The position numbers and the translations under genes are program-made. Below, one piece after another: positions 55,948 through 64,000 of a stretch of 64,000 nucleotides of DNA; position 1 is the stretch's first letter; every line of letters begins with the position of its first letter. The stretch is from Fodinibius sp034521915 (GTDB taxonomy: Bacteria > Bacteroidota > Rhodothermia > Balneolales > Balneolaceae). The notes under the pieces are model-generated. The model searched no databases. It was not told the origin of the DNA and worked only from the letters and a program-made list of their open reading frames with translations. The stretch lies in contig NZ_JAXHLU010000011.1 in assembly GCF_034521915.1 (NCBI RefSeq), positions 101,547 through 165,546 on the forward strand, written 5' to 3'.

Positions 55948-56997
55948 TTATTTTAACTCATCCATATCCATTTCAACCATTTCCTTAACAAGATCATCAA
56001 TGGTATAACTAAATTCCCAATTTAACTTTTCCTGGGCTCTAGATGAATCTCCAAGCAACAAATCAACCTCAGTGGGACGAAAATACTGTGGATCAACCTC
56101 GATAATGACTTCGCCGTCAGATTTATTAATTCCAATTTCATTTTTGCCCTCACCCTGCCATTCTATTTCAATACCTACATGTTTAAAAGCCATCTCACAA
56201 AATTCTCTCACCGAGGTAGTTTCACCGGTTGCCAACACCAAGTCTTCAGGGTCATCTTGTTGTAACATAAGCCACATCCCCTTAACATAATCTTTGGCAT
56301 GTCCCCAATCTCGTTTTGCGTTTAAATTACCCAAAAACAATTTTTCTTGAACTCCTTTAGCAATTCGTACAGCTGCTCTCGTAATTTTACGCGTTACAAA
56401 AGTTTCTCCGCGGCGAGGTGATTCGTGGTTAAATAAGATCCCATTTACAGCAAACATGCCATATGCTTCACGATAATTCTTAGTTATCCAATAAGCATAA
56501 AGTTTTGCAGCACCATAAGGTGAACGAGGATAAAAGGGAGTATCTTCGTTTTGTGGTGTTTCCACCACTTTCCCATACAATTCTGAAGTTGAAGCCTGAT
56601 AAAATCTAGTTTTATTTTCCATGCCCAGTATGCGAATCGCTTCCAGCATTCGCAAAACTCCCATTGCATCAACGTCTGCAGTATATTCCGGTGTTTCAAA
56701 AGAAACCTGTACATGGCTTTGGGCCGCCAAATTATAGATTTCGTCCGGTTGTGTTTCCTGGATGATACGAATTAAATTTGTAGAGTCTGTCATATCACCA
56801 TAATGCAAATAAAAAGGTAGCCCTTTAAAGTGAGGATCATGATATAAATGATCTACTCTATCAGTTTTAATTAAACTTGCTCGCCGCTTTATACCATGTA
56901 CTTCATACCCTTTATCCAATAAAAGTTCTGCAAGATATGAACCATCCTGACCTGTAATTCCCGTAATAAGTGCTGTTTTATTTCTTGATGTGTTCAC
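55948..56997 (-). CDS. gmd: GDP-mannose 4,6-dehydratase
   Basis: Gmd makes GDP-4-keto-6-deoxymannose, the precursor of GDP-L-fucose and related sugars. The 349-residue protein has TGITGQDGSYLAELLLDKGYEVHG, the NLAAQSHVQVSF and catalytic SPYGAAKLYAYWI motifs, and NHESPRRGETFVTRKI. Together with the adjacent fcl it completes GDP-L-fucose synthesis. Confidence 0.97.
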   Translation of the reverse strand: MNTSRNKTALITGITGQDGSYLAELLLDKGYEVHGIKRRASLIKTDRVDHLYHDPHFKGLPFYLHYGDMTDSTNLIRIIQETQPDEIYNLAAQSHVQVSFETPEYTADVDAMGVLRMLEAIRILGMENKTRFYQASTSELYGKVVETPQNEDTPFYPRSPYGAAKLYAYWITKNYREAYGMFAVNGILFNHESPRRGETFVTRKITRAAVRIAKGVQEKLFLGNLNAKRDWGHAKDYVKGMWLMLQQDDPEDLVLATGETTSVREFCEMAFKHVGIEIEWQGEGKNEIGINKSDGEVIIEVDPQYFRPTEVDLLLGDSSRAQEKLNWEFSYTIDDLVKEMVEMDMDELK

Positions 56998-57048
56998 GAA
57001 TTAGTAATTAATTAAAAATTTAAAATTCATATCAATTTTACTCTTATA

Positions 57049-57095
57049 TCCCCCTACCTGACGGTAGTCGAAACCACTCCTCCAGCGGAGGGGAC
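57049..57095 (-). repeat. GC-rich twin-hairpin element abutting the fcl stop
   Basis: Two small adjacent hairpins, CTACC/GGTAG (loop TGAC, 57054-57067) and CCTCC/GGAGG (loop AGC, 57079-57091), stand out in an AT-rich gap. The style resembles dispersed intergenic repeats of Bacteroidota genomes. Only one copy is in the window, so its repeat nature is inferred. Confidence 0.45.
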
Positions 57096-57097
57096 TT

Positions 57098-58055
57098 TTA
57101 AGATTCAATTTCTCTTTCTTTAATCTCATCTAAATTTTCTAAAAACCATTCATAGGTAGCTCGAATTCCGTTTTCAAGCTCAATATTATAGGTCCATCCC
57201 TCATCCTCAAAGCGTGATACGTCCATCAGTTTTCTAGGGGTCCCGTCAGGTTTGGAGCTATCCCACTTAATATCTCCCTCATGGCCCACAATATTTTGAA
57301 TTAGTGAAGCCAGTTCTTTAATAGTTATATCCTTGCCCGTTCCAACATTGTATAGACCATATCTTAAATCATTTGTTAAACTGAACAGTACAGCCTCTGC
57401 TACATCATCAACATGAAGGAACTCACGACGCGGAGATCCCGTGCCCCAAAGTGTAACCGGGACATGCCCCTCCTCTTTTGCCTCATGAAATTTCCTAATC
57501 ATAGCAGGAAGCACATGAGAAGTTTTTAAATCAAAATTATCATTTGGCCCATAAAGATTAGTGGGCATCAATGAAATATAATTTCGGTTATACTGTTTTC
57601 TAAGTGCCTCAACCATTTTCACACCTGCAATTTTGGCAATTGCGTACCATTGATTGGTAGGCTCCAGTGGTCCGGTTAACAATAAATCTTCACTCATAGG
57701 TTGATCAGCATGTTTGGGATATATACAAGAGCTCCCTAGAAAATATCAGCTGATTAACATCATATTTATGAGAACAATTAATAATATTGCTTTGCATCTG
57801 GATATTATCATACAAAAACTGCCATGGATAATTATTATTTGCCATTATACCGCCTACTCTGGCCGCAGCATCTATGACTATATCAGGTTGTTCTTCTTCA
57901 AAAAATAGATCAACAGATTGCTGATCTCTTAGATCCAACTCTGAACTGGATCTGAAGATAATATTCTGCGCCCCTTCTTGTTCTAATCTTCTCTTGATTG
58001 CAGATCCAACCATACCTCTGTGACCTGCAATGTAAATTTTTGAATGACTATTCAT
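57098..58055 (-). CDS. fcl: GDP-L-fucose synthase (frameshifted)
   Basis: Fcl epimerises and reduces GDP-4-keto-6-deoxymannose to GDP-L-fucose. The first frame (IYIAGHRGMVGSAIKRRLE to DVNQLIF) breaks at a four-base T run (57740-57743 on the plus strand as AAAA). Removing one base restores LGSSCIYPKHADQPMSEDLLL and the catalytic NQWYAIAKIAG. Joined length is about 318 residues, normal for the family. Given the homopolymer, a sequencing error is the simplest reading. Confidence 0.92.
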
Positions 58056-58145
58056 TTAGATTAGATATAATTCAATTAAACAGAAAATTATATAAATCAT
58101 GAAGGCAATTTCATTATTCAGTATCTGGTAACTAAGATAAGTCAA

Positions 58146-60503
58146 TTAACTCGCATATTCTGAATAATTTTCATAAAGTGCCTCAAAATAACCAGCTCCA
58201 TAGTAGTTCTCCGTCTCTTTGCGGTAGTCAAACTCATTTAAGACAATATTAGTGACATTTGCCTGAATTTGCTCAAGTTCATCTATTGTTCTAAATAGAA
58301 GCCCCTTATTCGTTTCTTGATATCGGGCAACAACTATTGTGGACTGACTATATTTTAGCACTGCTGTAGAATCACTTATGATACCGAAGGGGGGAGTATC
58401 AAAAAGAATGATATCAAAACTACGTTGTAAATTATCTATCAATTCCTTGAACTTAGAAGTTCCAATAATAGACTCATGATTTTTGGATGTGCTGCCCGTA
58501 GTAATAACACTTAATGAAGAGTTTATATCCGTACTTTTAACCAGGTTGGAAATAGGTAAATTGCCACCAAAATAGTCCGTCAATCCTTGCTTACTACTTA
58601 ACCCAAGATATTTATGAAGCTTGGGTCGTCGTAGATCTACATCAATTAACAGGGTATTATATCCTGCTTCAGAAAAAGCTATACCAAGATTGGAAACAAT
58701 TGTAGATTTTCCATCTCCTTTTGCAGGGCTTGTTACAGCTACAGTTTTAGGTGGAGTATCCCCGTTTTGAAAAATAATATAGTTCATTAATCGTCTCACA
58801 GACTCTGAAACAATATTCAAACTATCTTGCATCATCACTAATTCATTTGGAATCTTATCCTTTTTCCCTTTAAAGGATTTGAGTCGTTTTTGTGATTTTT
58901 TTTCAATTTTGGGAATGGTGATAATGTTAAATGAAGGTTGGTAAATATTCTTTAACTGATTAAGACTATTCACAGTATTATTCATAAACTCACGAGTTGC
59001 AATAAAAGCTGCAGACAAAAATCCTCCCAACATTAACCCTAACAACAGCAGGATTTTTTTATTGGGCCAAACAGGGGAACTAGGTACACTTGCTTTATCA
59101 ATAATTTGTCCGTAACCAAATTGGGATTGCTTAAAGAGAGACATATCCGAATACTGCTTGGAGAGATTTAAGTATAGTTCTTCCTTTAGTTTTACATCCC
59201 TTTGCAATTTTGCAAGCTCAATCTTTCCTTCTGGAAGTGAGTTAAAAGTGGAATCAATCTCTTTTTTGTGCTCTCTAAGTGCCTCTAGCCTAGACTTATA
59301 TTGGTTCTGCTGGATTTTCAAATCCACTAACCTATTTTGAATTTCAGTAACCGCCTGAGCTCTATCTTCACTACTTATACCTGTAAATTCATTATCTTCA
59401 TTAAAAAGTTTTGAAGATAGTTCCGTAATTTCGTTTTTAACTTTTTCAATTTGTTTATTAAGGTATTGTAATCTATCAGGAAGAGGCTTCCTATCTAAAA
59501 CCCCTGGGTTTCTTGCAATAATCAGCCTACGCTCTTTCTCGTATTGAGCCATTTCTTCCTGTAAATTTTGTATTCTCGGCTCCAAAGCCTCAGAATACTG
59601 TTTCGACAGACCGGGCTTAATTTCTTCAAGTCGCTGTTCATATTTTTCAATAGTCTCCTCTGTAGTCTTTAGGTCCAATTTAACCCGCTCTATTTCTGCT
59701 TCAGTTTCTTCTCTGCGATTTACAATATTAGCTGCTTGTTCATCAACCTGAACTATTCCGCTGGAATTCATATAAGATCGCAGCTTCTCTTCGGCTTTTC
59801 TCAACTCTTCTTTGGCGGCTTCTTTCTCCTTTTTCAAAAACTCAGCCGTTTTACTGGCAGCTTCCCTGTTCTGTTCTGTTGATTGTTCAACATACACCTC
59901 CATTGCATTGTTTACAATTTTTGCAGCCTGTTTTGGACTTTTGCTTGTAAAACTTACATCAAGAACATCAGCCTTTTCTTCAGGTTTATTAAAAGCAAGA
60001 TTACGTTGTATTCGGGATGTAACTGTAGCCTCATTAGCACGGTAAAACTCTTTGTTCTCTTCATCATAGGTCCACAATATTGGGTAATCAGAAATTGTTA
60101 AAGAATCCTGATCCATCAATGATTGGCTTACTTGTCGTGCAAATGAACGTGACTTAAAAACTTGAATCTGATTAGCTAATGTAGTACTCAGGCCTTCTCC
60201 TGTTGTTTGATTCATCAACTGAGAAAGTCGATCATCTTGACCTCCAGCAGGAGTTTCAATTAAAATAGTGCCATTGGCTTCATAGACAGGAGTAGCATTT
60301 TCAGCATAGTACCATGCACCGCCAGCCCCGGCAATCAACAGTAAAATTATGATCCACTTGTATCTAAGGGCGATCGATAATAATCTCTGAGGATCTAGCG
60401 CATTACTACTAGATGTTGATTTACCAAAATTATAATCTGAATCAAATCGAAACCTTTGAATGTCATTTTCAGACTTGTGGTGATTATTATTGGAGGATTG
60501 CAT
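58146..60503 (-). CDS. Polysaccharide co-polymerase with tyrosine autokinase domain (Wzc/BY-kinase)
   Basis: The 785-residue inner-membrane protein has a Wzz-type N-terminal domain with one helix near residue 55 and a long periplasmic coiled coil (about 200-440, Glu/Lys-rich). A second helix near 505 is followed by a cytoplasmic BY-kinase with Walker A SPAKGDGKSTIVSNLG (about 594-602), Walker A' LLIDVDLRRPKL and Walker B ILFDTPPFG. A C-terminal tyrosine cluster follows (seven Tyr in the last 28 residues). Such proteins control chain length and export of capsule or exopolysaccharide by cyclic autophosphorylation. Confidence 0.95.
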   Translation of the reverse strand: MQSSNNNHHKSENDIQRFRFDSDYNFGKSTSSSNALDPQRLLSIALRYKWIIILLLIAGAGGAWYYAENATPVYEANGTILIETPAGGQDDRLSQLMNQTTGEGLSTTLANQIQVFKSRSFARQVSQSLMDQDSLTISDYPILWTYDEENKEFYRANEATVTSRIQRNLAFNKPEEKADVLDVSFTSKSPKQAAKIVNNAMEVYVEQSTEQNREAASKTAEFLKKEKEAAKEELRKAEEKLRSYMNSSGIVQVDEQAANIVNRREETEAEIERVKLDLKTTEETIEKYEQRLEEIKPGLSKQYSEALEPRIQNLQEEMAQYEKERRLIIARNPGVLDRKPLPDRLQYLNKQIEKVKNEITELSSKLFNEDNEFTGISSEDRAQAVTEIQNRLVDLKIQQNQYKSRLEALREHKKEIDSTFNSLPEGKIELAKLQRDVKLKEELYLNLSKQYSDMSLFKQSQFGYGQIIDKASVPSSPVWPNKKILLLLGLMLGGFLSAAFIATREFMNNTVNSLNQLKNIYQPSFNIITIPKIEKKSQKRLKSFKGKKDKIPNELVMMQDSLNIVSESVRRLMNYIIFQNGDTPPKTVAVTSPAKGDGKSTIVSNLGIAFSEAGYNTLLIDVDLRRPKLHKYLGLSSKQGLTDYFGGNLPISNLVKSTDINSSLSVITTGSTSKNHESIIGTSKFKELIDNLQRSFDIILFDTPPFGIISDSTAVLKYSQSTIVVARYQETNKGLLFRTIDELEQIQANVTNIVLNEFDYRKETENYYGAGYFEALYENYSEYAS

Positions 60504-60617
60504 CCTATTTTTCTCTCATTTAAAATTTAAACTTGCCACAGTAATTAATTGTACTGCTGGTAAAATATTACTGCTAATCTAATTTATTAAAAAATATATT
60601 TACGCTTCTTTTTTTAA

Positions 60618-62545
60618 TTACTCTAAAACTGCTAATTTATTCTCTTTTTTAGATTTTTGAATACTTTTATCTGATCCATTATTCTTAAAATTGTACGAAG
60701 GGACAAGAGTTTTCAAATAAACCCTCACAGATTCCCCATTATCGCTTTGCAATAGCGCAACCAGCTCACTGATTTTATGATCAAGCTCTTGTCTATCAAA
60801 GTTTTTGCTGCACTGTGCTTTAAATATCTCTTCGTGTTCAGTTTCTAACACTCCCTCCTCGGCATTCAATAATTCCTCAAAAAGTTTCTCTCCGGGCGAC
60901 GTCCCACAATTTCTATTGCGATATCTTTTCCAGGTTCGAGATTGTGTAATTTGATCAGGTCTTGAGCCATATCCATAATTTTTACAGGCTCACCCATATC
61001 AAGAACAAAAACTTCTCCACCTTCACCCATAGAACCAGCCTGCATTACCAACAGAACAGCTTCAGGTATCGTCATAAAGTACCGCTTCATTTCAGGATGA
61101 GTTACGGTAACAGGACCTCCATTCTTTATTTGATCAATAAAAATAGGAATAACGGATCCTCTCGAACCCAATACATTACCGAAACGAACAGACATAAATT
61201 TGGTTGAACCGTCATCCGCACAGCACATGCAAATTTCTTCAGCTATTCTTTTCGTAGCACCCATAACATTTGTAGGGTTTACAGCCTTATCGGTGGAAAC
61301 CATGATAAATTTATCAACATTATGTTTGATAGCAGCCGAGGCAACAGTTCTTGTACCCAATACATTAACCCTAATGGCCTCTTCCGGAAATGACTCCATC
61401 ATCGGTACGTGCTTATATGCAGCTGCATGAAATATTACATCCGGCTTAAACCTCTTTAAAACTTTATCAATCTTTTGGTCATCTGTAACACAGGCCACAC
61501 ACGGTATTATTTCTTTGTCTTGCTTATTACATTCATTTTTTAGATTAAAAAGCTCCGTTTCATCAATATCAAGAGCAATAAGTTTGTGGGGACTTAAATT
61601 TGCACATTGCCTAATTAATTCACTACCAATAGAACCACCAGCACCCGTTACCAGCACCTTCTTGCCGTATATACTTTTCTTTAAGTTATCCATATTAATA
61701 TTTATGGGCTCTCTTCCAAGCACGTCCTCAATTTTAATATCACGGATATTCTTGATACTCACCGGATCATCAGAAAGTGATTGGAAAGCAGGCAGAATCT
61801 TAATATCCAGTTCCGGACGAATCTTTTTGAGTTTATTAATGATCTCCTTTAAATCCTTCTTAGGGTAATCAGGATAGGCAACGATAAGCTGATCTACAGG
61901 ATGGGTTTCAACATATTCCACCATTTCTTCTGGGCCACCAAGAGTTCTAACTCCATGCATATAAAGCCCTTTTACCACTCTATCGTCAAACAGTGCAAGT
62001 ACCTTAAAATCCAGTTTCTCGTTTTTAATTATATCTCGAAGTATCTGCTCCCCTTCGTTTTCAGCGCCAAAAATTATGGTGCGAGAACTGTTTTTATTTT
62101 TAGTACCCAGAAGCTCAAAAATCAAGCGTTTACTAATTCTAAAACCAGAGATAAACAGGATAGCATAAACCGACATTAATATTATGAAAATATAGTCATG
62201 GGTTCCCATCACCTCAAACAATGTATTAGATATCACCTGTGACAGAATTGTACCAACTACTACAGCCACAACAATCTTAAAAAATTCAATTATGCTAGTA
62301 TGCCTCCAAGTTGACATGTACATCCTTAAAACTGCCAGTATTCCAATTGTTGAAATTGCGACAATTACGGAGAGTGCATACGGAAATGTCTCAATACTAG
62401 ATGTGAGAGGTGCCAGAGTGAAATACGCCAGTAATGCAGAAAGAAATAAAAAAAGCGTATCACCTACCAAAAAGAAGACACATCTGGTATATGTGTTTAT
62501 ATACTTTGATAAGGTTGAATCGTTTTTATTAAAATCAAACTCCAT
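60618..62545 (-). CDS. CapD/PglF-type nucleoside-diphosphate-sugar 4,6-dehydratase (frameshifted near C-terminus)
   Basis: Four N-terminal membrane helices and a CoA-binding-like domain (RTIIFGAENEGEQILRDI) precede an SDR domain with VLVTGAGGSIGSELIRQ, HAAAYKHVPMME and STDKAVNPTNVMGATKR. This is the UDP-GlcNAc 4,6-dehydratase/CapD layout. The frame ends early after IEIVGRRP. Adding one base at the CCC run near 60891-60894 restores GEKLFEELLNAEEGVLETEH, which continues to 60618. Joined length is about 642 residues, as expected. It would feed an amino-deoxysugar pathway with the aminotransferase upstream. Confidence 0.92.
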
Positions 62546-62832
62546 TTTACCCTCTTTGATTATTCACTTTTCTAACAGTACGCTACCGAATGAGCAGATG
62601 AATTAATTTCTAACCCTTTGGTTACATCATTTACCCCTATAGATTCTATTAATATTTAATACGTGCTTCTATAATGAGCTAATAATATTAATAGAATTTA
62701 CCGAAATATTAATGAAATCTTGATTAAAATTAATTAATAGATTATTAGCCTTAGGGCTTCAATTAACACTTTTTATACAACCCGTAAAAGGATGTGCTCT
62801 TGAATGAATCCCAGAACTACCGAACATTTTTT

Positions 62833-64000
62833 TTATTTTTCCAAACAGTCTTTAATAGTCGCTACAACTCTCCTTTTTTCTTTCCCAGTGAGATTGCTTC
62901 CCGACGGCAGGCAAAGTCCATATTCAAACAGCGTATCCGAAACTTCGTTCCCGTAGTGTGGATACTCTTCATACAGCGGCTGCAGATGCATCGGCTTCCA
63001 GAGCGGTCGGCTTTCTATATTCTCTTCTTCCAGCGCCAGGCGGATGTCCTCCCTGTTTACCCCTCCTGTCTCTTCCGGATTTACCAGTACCGTCGTTAAC
63101 CAGCGGTTGCTTTTATAGTTCTCTGGCTCTTTTAAGAAGTAAAGACCGCTTCCTGTTGAATGTTGAACGTTGAATGTTGAATGTTGACCTGTAGTACGGT
63201 CGTACGTCGTCGGTCGTCCGTCTGCCTTATCCTGCAACCATTCCCCGTCCAACTCCCTAAAATAAAACTCATGATTCGCTCGCCTCGCCTCTACCCTCTC
63301 CTCCAGCACCTTCATCTGTCCGCGCCCGATACCGGCCACGATATTGCTCATACGGTAGTTATAGCCCAGCTCGGAGTGCTGATAATGCGGGGCATCATCG
63401 CGGGCCTGGGTAGCCAGAAACCGAGCTTTTTGAATCAGCGCTTCGTCATCTCCTAACAAGGCCCCGCCTCCGGATGTAGTAATAATCTTGTTTCCATTAA
63501 AGGAGAGTACTGATAACTTTCCGAAGGTCCCGCATTTTTGACCATTAATAGAAGAACCCAAGGCCTCGGCAGCATCCTCAATCACCGGAATATCATACTT
63601 GCGCCCTATTTCCAAAATACGCTCCATCTTCGCCGGCATCCCGTATAGGTGCACTACAATTATCGCCTTCGGCTTTCCACTTTTCGTCACTTTGTCACTT
63701 TTTCTCTCTGTCCCTCCCTCGATTCTATCCAAAATCGCTTGTTCCAACAGTTCCGGATCCATATTCCAGGTCTCCGGCTCCGAATCCACAAATACCGGAC
63801 TAGCGCCCTGGTAGCGTATGGGATTCGCCGTAGCCGCGAAGGTAAAGGACTGACAGATCACCTCATCACCCGCTTCCACACCACAAAGCATCAAAGCCAG
63901 ATGAATAGCCGCCGTACCGGAGGTAACCACGGCCGCGTGCTCACGGCCTGTAAAAGTCTGAAGATCTTCTTCAAAGCCATCCACATTGGCTCCCAGCGGA
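62833..64000 (-). CDS. DegT/DnrJ/EryC1 sugar aminotransferase, 5' end beyond the window
   Basis: This PLP enzyme, probably acting on a 4-keto-6-deoxy sugar nucleotide, has SGTAAIHLALMLCG, the VIEDAAEALGS segment and the Schiff-base lysine in LSFNGNKIITTSGGGAL. A start at GTG 63984 is not real, because the frame continues to the edge reading PLGAN before VDGFEEDL, as in full-length homologues, so the N-terminus is cut off. Two extra segments are unusual: about 13 residues (GGTERKSDKVTKSG) before PKAIIVVHLYG, and about 30 residues (including TGQHSTFNVQHSTGS) before GLYFLKEPENY. Both are translated tandem repeats. The gene lies upstream of the CapD-type dehydratase across a 287-bp AT-rich gap (62546-62832) in which I see no further feature. 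Confidence 0.9.
   Translation of the reverse strand, partial: PLGANVDGFEEDLQTFTGREHAAVVTSGTAAIHLALMLCGVEAGDEVICQSFTFAATANPIRYQGASPVFVDSEPETWNMDPELLEQAILDRIEGGTERKSDKVTKSGKPKAIIVVHLYGMPAKMERILEIGRKYDIPVIEDAAEALGSSINGQKCGTFGKLSVLSFNGNKIITTSGGGALLGDDEALIQKARFLATQARDDAPHYQHSELGYNYRMSNIVAGIGRGQMKVLEERVEARRANHEFYFRELDGEWLQDKADGRPTTYDRTTGQHSTFNVQHSTGSGLYFLKEPENYKSNRWLTTVLVNPEETGGVNREDIRLALEEENIESRPLWKPMHLQPLYEEYPHYGNEVSDTLFEYGLCLPSGSNLTGKEKRRVVATIKDCLEK
63155..63189 (+). repeat. Five tandem heptamers GTTGAAT inside the aminotransferase gene
   Basis: Five consecutive 7-base units of GTTGA(A/C)(T/C) are read on the minus strand as part of the peptide QHSTFNVQHSTG. As 7 is not a multiple of 3, the encoded peptide cycles through all frames. 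The same heptamer array is familiar from intergenic regions of Bacteroidota genomes. Confidence 0.85.
63194..63222 (+). repeat. GTCGT-rich degenerate repeat inside the aminotransferase gene
   Basis: A run of GTCGT/GTCCG-like units directly follows the heptamer array and encodes DGRPTTYDRT on the minus strand. Base composition (G/C/T only, apart from two A) differs sharply from the flanks. Confidence 0.65.
63686..63701 (+). repeat. GTCACTTT tandem pair inside the aminotransferase gene
   Basis: Two adjacent 8-base units, GTCACTTT twice, encode DKVTK on the minus strand. They sit in a non-conserved loop ahead of the conserved PKAIIVVHLYG strand. Confidence 0.65.

Noticed and set aside
60618..60869. 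Independent 83-residue protein after the CapD-type gene
   Set aside because: It starts LNAEEGVLETEHEEIF, which is the normal CapD C-terminal continuation; a one-base deletion split it off.
63155..63222. CRISPR array or VNTR-type phase-variation tract
   Set aside because: The units are only 5-8 bases with no spacers, so not CRISPR. Phase variation is possible in principle, but the frame is intact and there is no evidence of variable copy number.
1..64000. Defence system, prophage, integron or secondary-metabolite cluster
   Set aside because: No nuclease/helicase defence pairs, integrase, phage structural genes, NRPS/PKS modules or radical-SAM peptide systems were found; the only radical-SAM gene is mtaB.

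Overview
The window reads as a chromosomal segment of a free-living, probably aerobic bacterium of the Balneolota/Rhodothermota branch of the Bacteroidota group. This placement is inferred from protein flavour and gene content, not from a marker-gene search. The supporting signs are PorV/PorQ-type outer-membrane proteins beside a secreted propeller protein with a FlgD/type-A-like sorting tail, a bacillithiol enzyme (BshC), DUF4837 and tricorn-type secreted proteins, AT-rich promoters of TAnnTTTG type, and dispersed palindromes common in this group. Almost everything is housekeeping. There is no prophage, insertion sequence, CRISPR array, rRNA or tRNA that I can see.

Layout. 1-1984: the rimP-nusA operon (minus) behind a leader with two terminator-like hairpins. 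1985-11500: a secreted BNR/VPS10-like protein, a DUF192 lipoprotein, fbp, coaE, prfB with its programmed +1 frameshift, a DUF883-like protein, then the betaine-lipid pair btaA-btaB, a TPR protein and a VOC protein. 11614-18958: a tricorn-like protease, a thioesterase, a lone HPt protein, galE, a BioC-like methyltransferase and a DUF4837 lipoprotein. 18983-27309: a complete tryptophan operon in the order trpL-E-S-G-D-C-F-B-A (minus). Its leader encodes a 24-residue peptide with three consecutive Trp codons and a full set of mutually exclusive RNA hairpins. 27404-30886: a three-gene secreted/outer-membrane cluster. 30887-42629: lipid, isoprenoid, protease, folate, bacillithiol and shikimate genes in several minus-strand operons. 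43335-50816: nuoABCDEFGH, ended by a terminator. 50948-54805: mtaB, a family-4-like uracil-DNA glycosylase without its iron-sulfur ligands, and dnaB. 54808-64000: the end of a surface-polysaccharide locus (sugar epimerase, gmd, fcl, tyrosine autokinase, CapD-type dehydratase, aminotransferase), cut by the right edge.

How the genes fit together. The trp leader places both tryptophan synthesis and the tryptophanyl-tRNA synthetase gene under one sensor of tRNA-Trp charging. btaAB would make a phosphorus-free membrane lipid, while pssA/psd elsewhere in the window make phosphatidylethanolamine. The nuo genes form the NADH-dehydrogenase and connecting arm of complex I plus NuoH; the remaining membrane subunits and NuoI must be elsewhere.

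Quality caution. Seven otherwise normal genes carry eight single-base frameshifts, most next to short homopolymers and seven of the eight consistent with one extra base. I read these mainly as draft-sequence errors rather than gene decay, and annotate each as one gene. Two observations stand out as least ordinary: the textbook-complete trp attenuator, and an aminotransferase whose reading frame has absorbed three kinds of short tandem repeat.
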